Program-made: the position numbers and the translations under genes | The notes under the pieces: model-generated | Told to the model about the DNA's origin: nothing | The model's database searches: none | The model's input: only the letters and a program-made list of their open reading frames with translations | From: Carettochelys insculpta | Taxonomy: Eukaryota; Chordata; Testudines; Carettochelyidae | Direction: 5' to 3' | Assembly: GCF_033958435.1 (NCBI RefSeq) | Contig: NC_134152.1 | Location: 14,556,001-14,620,000 of the forward strand | Length of the DNA stretch: 64,000 nt | In this document: piece after piece, positions 1 to 12,072 of the stretch | Layout of the letters: every line of letters starts with the position of its first letter | How positions within the stretch are numbered: position 1 is the first letter of the stretch

Positions 1-469
1 TCATACAGGCCCCATAGAAGACTTAGAAAGGCCACCACACAAAGTTGTAGGGTAAATTTTGTTGCTGTTTCTGTAACATAGTCTTTTTCTGGGTCTTGGT
101 TGTTAGCCTTGAGCTAAACACCCAACATCGTGGACCAGGGGATCACACTTAGTCTGGTCTCTACCCTTTGACCTTTCTGGGCTGGGTGGCCCTATCAGGA
201 GCACTAGGCTCCTGCCAACATAGCTCTACAGTCACTGAGACATGCAAGCCCTCTCACCGTGACAACATAGTGATCCAGGGGGAAATATAATTTGGTGGCA
301 TATAATTGCCTAAATTGGAAATTGACCAGAGCACTGGTTTAAAAATGGTCTGCAAATAAGTAACCTACAATTGCAAGCTCCCAGATTACTAAACACCACA
401 CAGAATGTGTCACAGTTTGTTAGAACTGATTTGTCATTGGAGCTGATGATTGTTATAAAGAATGCATTT
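1..469 (+). other. Intronic sequence, no recognisable feature
   Basis: This is AT-rich intron sequence upstream of the first visible CLEC16A exon. I see no coding potential and no repeat that I recognise. Confidence 0.5.
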
Positions 470-1097
470 GATCTGCAGTACATTACTCAACCTAGGAATT
501 CTTTCAACTAAATGTATTTGAAATTCTGACATATAGGCAGATCCATCTACTACCAGTTGGTAGCACCTATGAAAATATTCTCAAGTCATTTCTTGAAGGC
601 CTTCAAGAAACATACCAGCTTGATTCTCCATTTACAATTACAATTTAAGACTTAAATCTGTTAGTGGATTGTAATCAATTTATTGCATTCTATGTTCTTT
701 TTGTATAATTCTAGATTCTTAGTCAAAATGTTGTGCTGTACCCAGTCAAATGTTGTGCCAAAATCAAAGAATACAACACTATTAGCTCTTTCACCCAATC
801 TTTTAATCTCATCTAAAAAGATTTCTATTTAAATTTGTGACATTTGTTTTCCCTGAACTCATGTTGAATAGTATTAATTACTATACCCTTTTAAAATTCT
901 TTACTAACTCTTGATTCAGATGTTCCATTATTTTTCCTTGGAGCAGTATTCAAATGACTCGTCTATCATAACCCAGATTATCCCATTTTCTTTCTCTAAA
1001 TATTGACACGTTAACTTCCAGCTGTCAGGAACTTCTGTCGTGTTCAAAACTTACTAAAAATCACCAATAATAAGCTCTTTGGCAGGCTCTTTTAAAA
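470..1097 (-). repeat. Old CR1/L3-type LINE reverse transcriptase fragment
   Basis: Read on the minus strand around 720-790, the sequence gives a degraded RT motif A (VVFFDFGTTFDWVQH) that matches the CR1-clade pattern of an aspartate-containing block followed by FD and a histidine a few residues on. The flanking sequence up to about 1090 has the AT-rich character of old CR1/L3 copies. No open frame remains. It is interrupted on its right by a younger CR1 3' end. Confidence 0.5.
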
Positions 1098-1190
1098 TCT
1101 TAGACTCATAGACAATTAGAGATGGAAGAGACCTCAAGAGGTCACGTCGTCCAAACTTCTGCAGGACCAACTCCAATTAAATCAATACAA
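1098..1190 (-). repeat. CR1 3'-end fragment
   Basis: The sequence beginning near 1101 (gatggaagagacctcaagag) is the reverse complement of the conserved CR1 3' untranslated end, which reads with ctcttgaggtctcttccatc on the minus strand. It is severely truncated, as most CR1 copies are. Confidence 0.65.
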
Positions 1191-2900
1191 CCAGGGCTTT
1201 GTCCTAATTTGACCTAATATTAAAATATCATCTCTCATAGAAAGTTACAAGAAAGCTTTTAAACCACTGTAATAATTCTGTTTTACTTTGATGCTTAAAA
1301 ATACGATTAAGACTAAGGTTATCATTAATTTCATACTTTAGTTATGCTGTCTTAATTTCACAGCAAGAATAGAAGTACAAAAGTGATCTGGGAATATACG
1401 TCATGAAATTAACTTAATGTCTCATGTAACTAGAGTTTCAATTGACATTCCATTTTATTTTACTTAGGTCTATAATACCGATTTGACTGTTTGTTTAATT
1501 ATTCTGATCTTTTGTGTGTATAATCAACTTCTTAGCATTGAAAACACTTAATGCGGTACATAGTTGTACTTTCATAGGGCATAGAGAGCTTTTCAGCTGC
1601 ATGTTGAATTGCTCAGTATAAGCATGGGTCATGTCCATATGTACACCATCTGTCTCATTTCAGTTTTTCAGTTAGTCCATGTAGCTGGCTTAATGCATGT
1701 TGGAAGTGAAAATAAAATAGGGCTTTTTTAAGTTTTGAAAATAAGACTAACACTCATACCATTCTTACTGTTCACATTTGCAAAATTTAGTGCTCTCTAA
1801 AATCTATTGAGGAACAAGATATTAGTGGAAAAGAACCACCAGACCATTTCACTTCTCTTCAAATGCAGAAATAGTCATAGATAGATCATTTTAACTCTCG
1901 CATACTATATTATTCTGGAATTCAGTTTCTGAAACAAGCGGGGACTGCTTAAACTTATAATATTTTTTCATATTTACCAGGAATTGTTCTTGAATTCCTT
2001 GGTGATAGCTACAAATGTATGTTGAACAATTATTGAAATACTGTTTTAGTGCAATTTTTCAAGAGCTCTGAAATCACTAGACCCCATTTTCAAAAGTGAT
2101 TTAGACTCCCAAGTGACATGGAAGCTTCTGAAAATGTTGTTGTTCTTGGCACAGCCTGTATATTACATTAGATTTGTGATGGTTCAGGTTTGTAGGGTTA
2201 TATTGGTTTTAAGCTGTATACTGTCTAAATGTATTTATACCAGACATCTATAGTTACATAGTGATCCTCTGTACTCAGCAGACTTCTTCCTTGTCATTTG
2301 TCTAATAGTTATGGTCAGTTTTCTGATCAATATTCTCTCTAAATTTTCCCACCCCGAGCAGAATGAATTTTCTGATGTGCACCAGTGTGGAGGTGATGTG
2401 CAACTCATCACCTTTATATTGGTGAAAATAATAAAATTCATGTGGTGGGAGTGGGGCCTAGGGGTTCTGAGTATGAAAGCGGGCTCAGGGTTAGCGTGCA
2501 AGGACTTTGGCTGGGAGTGCAGGCTCTGGGGTGGAGTATGAAGGGTTTGAGGTTCAGAGGGGTTAGATCTGGGGAGGTGCACTGGGCTGGGGGTTAGTGT
2601 GCAGGAGTGGGCACAGATTCTGGGCCATTGTTAAGGCCTTTGTGGTGGCAGGGATGAGGGCTTTACAGTACAAAGGAGTGGTCAGGACAGGGGGCTGGGG
2701 CTTATGCTTAACTGGGCAATCCCTGCTGCCCCTGTCCCCCAGCCACAGCAACTCCATGCTGGTGCTCCTTACCACCAGCCTCCTGAACTTCATGGTTCAG
2801 GCAGAAGTGTCTCTGCTGCATCCCTGATCCTCTGTGCAGGGCTTTAAGGGTAAGCCACACAACTTAGAGGGAATTTGGTTATTCAGAGAATCAGAAACTC
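1191..2900 (+). other. Intronic sequence, no recognisable feature
   Basis: This 1.7-kb stretch is AT-rich intron. Short open frames near 2235-2830 overlap on both strands, lack any recognisable domain and are not flanked by convincing splice signals, so I treat them as chance. Confidence 0.5.
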
Positions 2901-3425
2901 AGGCTGCATCTACACTATGAGCTAAAATCTAATTTATTAAAATTGATTTATTAACACTGGGTTTTATCCATTTGATTTTGAGCATCCTCACCTTCCCACA
3001 TGCTCTCTACAAAACCCACTTATTACTGCCATGCACAAGCACCTTAAATTGAGTGCTGCCGCAGGGTATTGTGGGAACCTATCCTACAGTTCCCTGAGCC
3101 CCATAGCATTCTAGCTATCTTCACTGGTGCAGAATGGGAAAAAAATGCCCCGGAAATAGATGTGGGTATCTCATGATATCGTCCCACATTTCATTCCCCT
3201 TCCAGGTTAAACAAAGATCCCTTTTTCCAGATGGGGATCTGGCTTGCCTTTATAAAGATGTGCTTTTTATAATTGAGGGGTGTGGAGGGGACAGGTTTTT
3301 CAAAATGGGATGCAAAAGCACTGGATTTTTGCAGTCTTGGATCTGGATTTAGACCTCCTGACAAAGAAGACCCTTAGAAGAAGAATATGTTTAAGTAGAC
3401 ATGGGTGCTACATTGAAACAGTTAT

Positions 3426-3905
3426 GGCTCAGGGCAGCTAAAAGACCCCAAACTACAGCCAATCCTGAAAATTGTGACCACCCTCAGGTAGACCCACCAC
3501 CAGCTCCCATTAACAGCTAAAATACCTCAGGCTACAGCCAGGTTTGGACCTGCCAAAAGGACTCTCAGAACAAGAATATTCCTCACTGCAAGCCTTACTT
3601 CGAAAACTATGGTACTTGTGTAGCTACTACATTGCTTTCATTGAAACATGTATGGCTTGGGGTGGCTAAAAGACCTGTGGCTACAGCGAGCACCCAAAAA
3701 TCATGACCGCTGAGGAGGACATCCCCTGGGTGGCAAAAAGACCCCAGACTACACCCAAAAGTCGTGACTGCCGCTGGAGACTTTCCCAAGTGGCTGAAAG
3801 ACTCCAGGCTACAGCCAGCACCCTAAAGTCATGACTGCCAAGGGAGACATCCCCTGGGCAGCTAAAAGACCCCAGACTACAGCCAGTGTGTGAAAATCAT
3901 GACCC
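3426..3905. repeat. Degenerate minisatellite, unit about 60-80 bp
   Basis: A phrase of the form gctaaaagaccccagactacagcc recurs about six or seven times, usually followed by agcacccaaaaatcatgacc and then a spacer ending in catcccctgg. The units are diverged and of uneven length. The array lies inside the Harbinger-like element and so probably moved with it. Confidence 0.7.
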
Positions 3906-4009
3906 TCACTGTGCGCAAGCTGCCTGGCACCTTGCACAGCACATCCTTTTATTGGTTTGGGTTCAAGCCATGTGATGCAGCTGGGCACAGGAACGTTGCA
4001 GACTGCATG

Positions 4010-4290
4010 GTGCCTCCGGGGGAGGAAAGGAAGCAGATGTAGGGGTCAGGACAAAATGTAAGCAGCCCAAAAGAAGTTTCTCATCCAAGCACAACCCCCA
4101 CCCACAGACTAGATGACATATGCTGTGGGCGATAGAAAGTTACAGAATGTGATGCGCCTTGTGGGGAGGGAAGGGAGGGGATGTGGGGGTGGGACAACAT
4201 GTAAACAGCTGAAAAGAAATTTCTTGTCCTATCAGACAAGCATGACCTCCACCCACATCCTGGCTGCCACATGATATGGCGACGGGAGAA
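4010..4290. repeat. Two tandem copies of a roughly 130-bp unit
   Basis: The series ggtgcctccgggggaggaaa, gtaagcagcccaaaagaagt, cctccacccacagactagatgacat recurs about 130 bp later in altered form (gatgcgccttgtggggaggg, gtaaacagctgaaaagaaat, cctccacccacatcctgg). It lies within the same Harbinger-like element. Confidence 0.6.
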
Positions 4291-5011
4291 GGGAAGCAGC
4301 AGCTGGTGCCAGGCAGCGCAGAAACGAAAGATGGCTAGCAGGGGTCTACACAGAACCACAGACCCCACAGACCCTCTAATAGCAAACAAAGAGTTTTCAG
4401 CCTCTCATGACCCTACAGCCACGGGCTACCAGGTGCCAAATTGAAATGGTCTTCCTGTTGCCTAATTCCTCCACACCTGAGAACAATGGATTTGGAAGAG
4501 GCCAGAGCAGAGAACTGTGGGGTATTAAGGGACACACATGGGACATCTCTGGAGGTTAATGAATTCGATTTAAAGACATGGCGCTTCCTCACTCCCCTTC
4601 ATTCGGAATTTTAAATTTGACCTGAACGCTACAGCTGTCAGGTTAGTAGGATGTTATGATATTGATATTATGTCGATTTTAGTGCTCCATAAATCGAGCT
4701 CGTGGAATTTACAGTGAGGACAGGCACTTGGAAAAATCGGGCTAACTGACTTAAAATCGATGTTCTCTCTTAGTGTAGACATAGCCTTGAAGAATGTAAC
4801 TGTGCTTGTTAGAATCCTCATCTTTTTCTGGAGGGAGTAAGGGGTTTGGGGAGGAGGGGTTTATTGCAATCATGTCGCATGTGCTAGTGGCACACTAAAG
4901 AGATGTAGGATGCTACTCGAGATATTAGAATTGGGCCACTAGTATATTATTAACAAAGCTTTGAACCTCATTATGAATGAAATGGAACAACTTGCATCTA
5001 AAATATAAGTA

Positions 5012-5634
5012 CAGTAAACCATCAATTCAACAGACTAATGGCGGGAGGGATGTCTGTTAAAGCTGAAAGACCATTAAATCAGGTTTACTGCCCACCCATC
5101 CCTGCCAGTCTCCCCCAGGCCCGGCCCGGCCCAGCCCCCCCCCCCCGCAGAACTGCTGCCACTGGAGCTGCCATGGGAGCCCGCCACCACGATTGAGGAC
5201 TCCACCACGTGTAGCATCCAACACCATGCTGCAGCTGGGGGCCCTGCCATACCGCACGCAGGCAGCAAAAGCTGTGACATGGCTGGGGGCCCCCACGGCT
5301 CACAGCAGCAAAACCCCACTGCAGCCTGGAGGAGCCGCTGCCATCGCCAGAGCCTCCACATGTTGCTCCCACCATGTGTGGGGCACATACGCAAGTGCCG
5401 AAGTGCCATCTGTTCCGTGATGGGAGGCGCGTGTGGTGGCGGTGGCTCTTCCAGGCCGTGGTGGTAAGTCCCCTATCGTGCTTTTTTGAGACGTGAGGGG
5501 GGATTTAGAATTTTATGGACCTCAGTTAAACAGATTTGGTGAACAACCGGCGGGGGTTGGAAGGGCGGTGCTGGCAGACACATGTTGTTCCCGAAGTCCA
5601 CTACATTGGGGCCCATAAAATCAAGGGTTTACTG
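5012..5634. mobile_element. Tigger/pogo-like MITE with TA target duplication
   Basis: The element starts with cagtaaaccatcaattcaac and ends with tcaagggtttactg, so the terminal inverted repeats begin CAGTAAACC. It is flanked by TA at 5010-5011 and 5635-5636, as expected of Tc1/mariner elements. The interior is GC-rich, has a poly-C run near 5137 and contains overlapping open frames on both strands that have no domain and are artefacts of base composition. Confidence 0.7.
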
Positions 5635-5636
5635 TA

Positions 5637-7780
5637 TATTTGCCATCAGTGATTGTTTTATTTGGGGTCAGGAAGGAATTTTCTCAGAGGTCAAATTAGT
5701 AGAGACCCTACAGGATGTCACCTTCCACTGCATTATGGGTCACGTACAGGTTTAAACTAGTGTAAATGGTAGATTTTTTTTTTTTAAACCTGAAGATGAT
5801 GTGGGGAACGTCAGTAGCTTGGCCAGAGGCTAGGGTACTATTACAGGAGGATGGGTTAGTTTCTGTGGCCTGAAATGTGCAGGAGTGTTACCAGATTTGC
5901 CCATTACTGTGGGGAATGCTCATTTATTTGAGGCTACAAGGGGGAGAGGTGAATAATTCTCTGTGTGCTGCTTGTGATACTAGTGTTCCTAAGGAGCTTT
6001 GCATCTCACTTCTGCTAATCCCCTCCCAGTGGAGCTGTGCTGCCTGACCCAGTGTCCACAGGATTAAGTTCTTCCCACCCTGGACTTGGACGGACGGACG
6101 GAGCTCATCTGAGAGGACTCGTTAATCTGCACTTACACACTGATACCTTATATGTTCCTGTGCTCAGTGGACTGGACTGCACAGCAGTGCTAAACTGTGG
6201 CCCATATGTGCCCTTGGACTCAGTGACTGGGTCAAACAGTACTCTCAGCTGCCACCCTCATATGCCACCCCAGTTCAGCGCCCTCTCCCTTATCCCCACT
6301 TTCACAGCACAATCATTCTACTAGTAACCCACTTGATGGGCAAAACCCACAGGAGTTCTGGACACCACAGGGATCTTTTAGCTTAGGTACAAGAAGCTTT
6401 GTTGCAGAATGAGAAGCCAGGGGAAGCCAGAACAATACCCCTGAGGAAGAGTGAGCCAGAGAGGAAGAAAAAAGAGAATCAACCAGTTTAACAATGCAAT
6501 TTATTTATTTTTGGGTAGTGAATATATATTTAACAGTTGCAATAGTAAATAAACTGATTACAAATGTTAGGGCTAGAAAACAGTATAACTGATTACCTAT
6601 GACAAGGTTAGGAGGCAATGCTTAGAGAGAAAGAGGTAGAGAGAGATCTCGCCACTCAGTAGAGCTTGCATTGATTCGAAGTCCCCAGTGGTGGTGCTAA
6701 CTGGGGATCCAGAGAGCAGGAGATGAGTAGAGCCCCCAGCACAATCAGGCAGGAGATGATGAGTTCTCAGTGTAACTACTATAGAGTTTACATTCAGGCA
6801 TCAGAACAGTTTCTTGAGCAAGGGTATGTGTTTTTGTAGAGACAGGACAATGGTTCAATAAGAACACTGAATTTGATGATGGGTAAACGGAGGCGAGACA
6901 ATAGAAACTGATCATTCCTGGCTATTGGTGATGTTCCTTGAACAAGTGCACAATGCAACTAGGCAGTTTCAGTATTTTGGGTATCAATAGGCTCCATGAC
7001 TAGAATTGATCTGATAATCACTAATTTGGGTGTGAGCAGTCCTGGGTTCATTAGCATCTGGAGCAGAGATTTCCGATGAGGCAGTGCTTCTCTGCTTTCG
7101 GTATCACATAGTTCAGTGTAGGTCCTGCTTTGAAAGAGCTGTTCTCCAGTCTTTTATGCAAATGGAGATATGTTTCGTTTCTGTCTTCAATGCAGATGAG
7201 GCTAGGAGTGTTTTGTTAATCCAGTCACCCTTGTTGGTGGGACTGAGGTGTGTCCACCCCTGGCAGTTTCAGTGCTTTGTCTTTGATTCAAGCAGAGGCC
7301 TGGGGGGGAAGGGGATTTGTTTTCCATCAGTGTCACTCCCTGGGTCCCCAAGAGCACAGGGCTGACAGGCGGTCATGTTCTGGTTCCCCAAAAACACAGA
7401 GCTAGTAGGTAACAGGAATTAAGACTAAATGATTGTGATGGTTCTTTTTGACTTTAAAGTTTGAATCAATGAGAATCAGTCTCAAGATACTGTCAGGAAG
7501 TTTCAAAGAGCTATAAAAAGAAAACTTTAACACCAAATTGTGTGTGATAATGTGGCTGCATTTTGATAGAAATAAATTAATTACCCAAATTAGAAAGCAG
7601 TGTTTTCTGCTGAAAGACATTTTTTTCTTTTGTGACTATAAGACCTAGCCGTATCAAACCAATGTTAGCATATTTGTGACTTACCTGAAAAAAGAGATAT
7701 AATGGTTGGCGGGGGGGGGGGCGGAAGTAGCACAGAATGGGAGAAGGAAATATCATATCTAGAAAGTGGGTAAAGTTAGC
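5637..7780 (+). other. Intronic sequence, possible LTR-derived segment
   Basis: No gene is visible. Around 6490-7380 the minus strand carries an AATAAA-type signal followed by a pyrimidine-rich tract, which resembles the R-U5 part of a solo LTR, but I cannot define TG...CA ends or a target duplication. I leave it unclassified. Confidence 0.3.
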
Positions 7781-7789
7781 CTCCACAGC

Positions 7790-8345
7790 AGGGATGCTGA
7801 ACCTATGGCTCATGAGTTTCAGGGCTGCAGCGGGCGGAGCTAGAGCTGTCACTCCAGCCATTCAGGGTAACTGTGCCTGCAGCACCAGGTCCCTGCTACA
7901 GGAGTGGAACCCTGGCTTCAAAGGCCCCGTCAAGGCAAGTTGTGGGCTTCCCCTGGCATGGGGGAGGAAGCAGTTCTGACCAGTACAGAGAAACTCTCTC
8001 TGCAGGCACCGTCCCTTGTCGCTACTGTTGGCTGGGAATCACAGCCAGTGGGAAGGGGGGTGTTTGTAAGCATAGAGCAGCAGAGAGCCATCCATGCACT
8101 CCTAGGAACTGTGCCACTTGGTCACCCCAAATCCCTTTGCACTCCTACACCCCATCTCCTGCCCAGACCTCACACCGCCACCTCCAGCCCATTCTTGTGT
8201 CCTACCTCTTGCCCAGACTCCCCACTCACTGGCAGCCTCCTCCTGCACACCAAACCCCTCATTTTTGGCCTCACCCCAGAATCGGAGATGGGGAGGAGTG
8301 GCATAAAATATACCAGGAGAGTTAATGTGGCCCTGGGGTGAACCC
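7790..8345. repeat. Possible hAT-like non-autonomous element, ends not defined
   Basis: The segment opening with cagggatgctgaacctatgg resembles the family of hAT termini that begin CAG and are followed by a purine/pyrimidine-rich stretch with a 'gaacctatggctca' phrase. The interior is GC-rich and runs to about 8340. I find no matching right terminus, so this is tentative. Overlapping open frames at 7737-8341 have no recognisable domain. Confidence 0.3.
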
Positions 8346-9110
8346 TGAACCCTGGTGCCCCTTCCCCATGGGATTGGATCTTGAGGGGAAAGAGGTGAGG
8401 GAAATGAAGTGAGAATCTTGTGTTTTCTGCTTCTCAGTTTGGGGCCACATCTGCAAGGGTTTTTTCCCTCTCCTTACTGGAGTGCCACCTCAGTGAGGTT
8501 TGCAGGGTTTTTGTGTTTGTTTGGGGTTTTGCTTTTGTTTTATGTGCCCTCCTCCCCAATAATTTTTGTGTGCACCAGTGACCCACGACCCAAAAAAGGT
8601 TCCCCTCCCATGCTGTACTGGCTAGTCTATACAGCAACTTGTGCCACCATTGGAAGTGGTGGGTGTGGGAGGAAGATTGGAAGGGGTACTTGGGTGAACA
8701 CATAAGCAACTACACTTAAAAAAACCAAAACAAATACAGGCATAACTTTAAATTCATAGCGATCTCAACAGTTCTGAAGAGGGAGATAGCAGCAGTAACT
8801 GGTTTCAATTTAGCTCTGAAATCAAGTTGAGTGCAACAAAATAAGCCTGGTAAATGAAAACCCGAATCAGCTAAATAGAACACACTGTTTGTATTCAGAA
8901 CATTCTTGACAAGATAAGTACTCATCCAACGTACATCAGGAATTAATTGTGAAAGAACATGATAAAATGACTTTGAATGTGAAGAGGAAATGAGTATCTG
9001 AAATATGCCAAAATAATTTAGGTTTTTGTGCCAAACATATTCCTTGAAAAATATTGCCATTCCTAGTAAAATAAGCTATTACATGAGTTAACTGTTTCTT
9101 TTCTCTTTAG
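8346..9110 (+). other. Intron upstream of the first exon
   Basis: The sequence is non-repetitive to my eye. It ends with a pyrimidine tract (tttcttttctctttag) that forms the acceptor of the exon at 9111. Confidence 0.5.
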
Positions 9111-9262
9111 ATAACAGCGATTTAATTGCTTGTACAGTGATCACAAAAGATGGAGGTCAGGTTCAGAGATTTCTGGCTGTGGATATTTACCAGATGAGTT
9201 TAGTTGAGCCTGATGTTGCCAGACTGGGCTGGGGAGTAGTTAAATTTGCAGGCCTTTTGCAG
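9111..9262 (+). CDS. CLEC16A: CLEC16A coding exon (DLIACTVITKDGG... segment)
   Basis: The exon encodes two bases of a split codon followed by NSDLIACTVITKDGGQVQRF and continues to VVKFAGLLQ. This matches the C-terminal half of CLEC16A, the membrane-associated endolysosomal protein that works with the E3 ligase NRDP1 in mitophagy and autophagy. The acceptor is ttctctttag and the donor is AG/gtaaga, both strong. The exon is 152 bases long and ends on a complete codon, so the next exon starts in phase 0, as observed. The reading frame has no stop. The protein is highly conserved in vertebrates, so I am confident of the orthology; I did not number the exon because the 5' part of the gene is outside the window. 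Confidence 0.95.
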
Positions 9263-9429
9263 GTAAGATATCTGTTAACCTGAGAGTCTGTTTTACTACT
9301 GAAAAATCTCTAAAGTTATGGAGTAATAAAACTCAGTATTCATTCTCACAGTGAATGTATGAAATCAGTAACATGACTCCTTATTTTCTGTGTACTTAAT
9401 TGTCTTTCTAATGCTATCTTCTGATGAGT
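9263..9429 (+). other. Intron start after CLEC16A exon
   Basis: This is a short unique intronic segment between the donor at 9263 (gtaaga) and the beginning of the minus-strand CR1 copy. Confidence 0.5.
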
Positions 9430-10334
9430 ACTTCAGCATTTCGCACATCATGTGTCACTAGATTACCTTCCTCATCCTAGTAAGAGCCCCGCACCCTCCC
9501 TGATCACCCTGTTATTGTCAACTTGCCTATAGAATCGCTTTTTTGCTACCCTTCATATTCCTTGTTAGCTGCAGTTCCAATTTACTTTCACCTTCCTGAT
9601 TATTCCCGTGCATTTTCAAGTAATATATTTATAATACCCCTCCTTAGTCACGTGTCCAAGTTTCCACTTTTTATACACATTCTTTTTGAGTTTAAGCTCA
9701 AGAAGGATTTGTCTGGTAAGGCAAGCCATATTTGGTTTTTTTGTTTTTTTTACTGCACATCAGGATGGTTTGTCCCTGTGCTTTCTTTAAAATACTGCCA
9801 GTTGTCCTTCCTCTTTCATATTAGCTTCCCAGAAGATCTTGCCCATCAGTTCTCTGAGGGAGTCAAAGTCTGTTCTTCTGAAATCAAGAATCTATATTTT
9901 ACTGCTCACCTTCCTTCCTTTTGTCAGGATCCAGAAATCTATCATCTCGTGATCCTTGCATCCCAGGTTGCCACCCACTTCTTCTTCTCCTACTAGTTCC
10001 TCCCGGTTCATGAGCATCAGGTCAAGCTGCACATGGCCCCTGTTTGATTCCTTCACACTTATACCAGGAAGTTATCCTCAAGATTCACCGAAAACTTCGG
10101 AGGTTGTCTGTGTCCTGCTGTATTGGACTCCCAACAGATGTCAGGGTGATTAAATTACCATGTGAGAACCAGGGCCTGTGATCTGGAAGCTTCTGTTAGT
10201 TGTCTGAAGAAAGCCTTGTCTACCTCATCCACCTGATCTAGTGCTCTATAGCAGATACCAACCACAACATCACCTCTATTGCATCTGCATCTAAGCTTAA
10301 CCCAAAGACTCTCAATGAGCTTTTCTTCCTATCT

Positions 10335-10574
10335 CTATCTGTACTGGAGCTCTGAACAATCATGCTGCTCTCTTATGTACAGCGTGACTCCTCCTGCTTT
10401 TCTCCCCTGCCTGTCCTGACTGAACAGTTTATACCCTTCAATGATCGTGCTCCAGTCATATGAGTCATCCCACCAAGTCTCCTTTATTCCAGTCATCTTG
10501 TACTTGTTTGACTGTGCCTGGGTTTCTAATTCTTCCTGTTTGTTTCCCACATTCTTGCATTCATGTACAAGCAT
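10335..10574 (-). pseudogene. CR1 ORF2 endonuclease domain fragment
   Basis: The minus-strand frame reads NKQEELETQAQSNKYKMTGI followed by KETWWDDSYDWSTIIEGYKL, then RDRQGRKAGGVTLYIRE. These are the apurinic-endonuclease-like motifs of CR1 ORF2: the ETWW block with catalytic glutamate, and the RxGRxGGG...Y block. The frame is open for about 80 codons and then breaks; downstream, degraded sequence equivalent to the rest of the endonuclease continues to about 9990. Confidence 0.8.
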
Positions 10575-10749
10575 TTAATAATTAGCTGATTGGCTTAAGT
10601 TCTCCTTTCAAATCAGAGGTCCTCCTTCGTAGTTCCTTGCTCCTTGTGTTTGTTCCCAGTACCCCAGTTACCTCAGGCCTTATGTCACAGTCCCCCCCAC
10701 AAACCTGGTTTAAAGCCCTTTTCACTAGGTTTGCAAGCCTGCCCGCAAA

Positions 10750-10944
10750 TCAGCTCTTTCCTCTCTTTGCTCGGTGGATTCCATCTCTTCCTAGCAATCC
10801 TTGTGCCTGAAACAAAATCCCATAGTTGAAGAAACCAAAGCCATCTCTCTGACCCCACCTGCACAACCAAGCATTTACTTCAACGATTTGTCGATCCCTA
10901 CCTATATCCCTTCCTTCAACAGGAAGGATGGATGAAAACACCAC
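10750..10944 (-). pseudogene. CR1 ORF1 esterase-like C-terminal fragment
   Basis: The minus-strand frame contains VNAWLCRW..DGFGFFNYG followed by LLGRDGIHRAKRGK. This matches the C-terminal catalytic part of the SGNH-like esterase carried by ORF1 of sauropsid CR1 elements, in which D-x2-H is the catalytic pair (DGIH here). It is only a fragment and cannot be functional. Confidence 0.65.
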
Positions 10945-11122
10945 TTGTGTTCCATATTCCTTGATCTTCCTTCCTGATGCTACCTAATCTCTGGTGATCT
11001 GCTCAAGGCTGTATCATTATTTCCTATGTGGAGAAGTAGGATGGGGTAATAATCTGAAGGTTTGATAAGTTTTGGAAGGCCCTCTGCCCCATCCTGGATT
11101 GTAGTTCTTGGTAAGCAGCATA

Positions 11123-11829
11123 CAGTAAACCCTCAAAATGTGCAGTTTTCAGTTGCATTTAACTCGCATTAATGCAAGTTAAGCGCAACTCAAAATCCCG
11201 CTCCCCCTGGCCCTGGCTCAGCCCCCCAGCCACGTGCAGCCCTGGTTCAGCCCCCTCCCAGCCCTGCTCACTACCCACACATGGCTCTGGCTCTGGCTCA
11301 CCACCCCTCATGTGCGGCTACAGCTCAACCCCCCACAGCCTCTATTCAAACCTCCTGCTGGCTCACCACCCAGGCACAGCAGCAGCTCAGTGCCCCCCCA
11401 CCCCAGTTCAAACCCCCACCCCACCCCACGTGCAGCCCCAGTTCAAACCCCCCGCAGCCCTGCCCACCACACACATGCATGGCTCTCTCATCCCTCTCCC
11501 ACCCCATTCAACTGTCCCCCCCACATGGCTCTGGCTCAACTCCACCCCCAACCTCCTGGAGCCCTAACCCAGCCCAGATTTAACCCCCTTGCTCCCTCCG
11601 CCCAGGGCCCCAACCCACCACTAGGCTTAATCCACCTCAGCTGTCCCCCATCCCACCCCCAGCCCCAGGACTTACCTTTCAAAAGGAGCTCCAGGTCATC
11701 CTGCTGCTTACCCAGTTGCAGAACGTGCGTTCTATTGGGGGGAAAAAAAGCTGCCCTCTGACTTAGCGAAATTCAAGTTACGCAAGGGTGTACGGGAACA
11801 CAACCCTCGCATAACTCGAGGGACTACTG
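11123..11829. mobile_element. Tigger/pogo-like MITE nested in CR1
   Basis: The left end cagtaaaccctcaaaatg and the right end ctcgagggactactg form inverted CAGTA(A/G)...CCCTC termini, flanked by TA at 11121-11122 and 11830-11831. The interior is C-rich, with repeated proline-like open frames on the plus strand (11172-11761) that look like composition artefacts. The insertion splits the CR1 ORF1 remnant, so it is younger than that CR1. Confidence 0.7.
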
Positions 11830-12072
11830 TACTTCCCAAGATTCCCGGTCTGGACAGCCCATCCCTCTTAGATGTGGTGGTCGTAGAACCCCCATAGAAC
11901 TCCCATCCTTAGGACTACTCATCCCATGCTTTCCAGTCATTGGGGCCTTCTTATGATCACTTCCCTGAGAGGTCTCTGCCTTAAGTCCTCTAATCTTTTC
12001 TTCCAAGATAGAGACCAGCTTGCACTTGCTGCATACGAAATCCCTTCTATCTTCTGGGAGGAAGACAAACAT
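11830..12072 (-). pseudogene. CR1 ORF1 N-terminal fragment
   Basis: The minus-strand frame reads RRDFVCSKCKLVSILEEKIR and then GLKAETSQ. The CxxC followed by a short helix with LEEKI is the recurrent start of CR1 ORF1 proteins in sauropsids. Only about 80 codons remain before the Tigger-like insertion. Confidence 0.6.

Larger units (their letters stand above)
2901..4788. mobile_element. Non-autonomous PIF/Harbinger-like DNA transposon
   Basis: The left end (ggctgcatctacactatgag at 2902) and the reverse complement of the right end (ggctatgtctacactaagag) form imperfect terminal inverted repeats. The same terminus borders a Harbinger transposase remnant at 58692 in this window, which is why I assign the superfamily. 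The 1.9-kb interior has no transposase; it holds a minisatellite and a second tandem duplication. Target duplications are not clear. Confidence 0.6.

Noticed and set aside
5057..5467. Overlapping open frames on both strands
   Set aside because: They lie in the GC-rich interior of a Tigger-like MITE, have no domain and low-complexity composition.
9523..9996. 157-codon plus-strand frame next to a CLEC16A exon as a possible alternative exon
   Set aside because: It is antisense to CR1 sequence, is hydrophobic without known similarity, and has no convincing splice sites.
11172..11761. Proline/serine-rich open frames up to 175 codons
   Set aside because: They come from a C-rich tract inside a MITE; all three frames are open at once, a sign of composition and not of coding.
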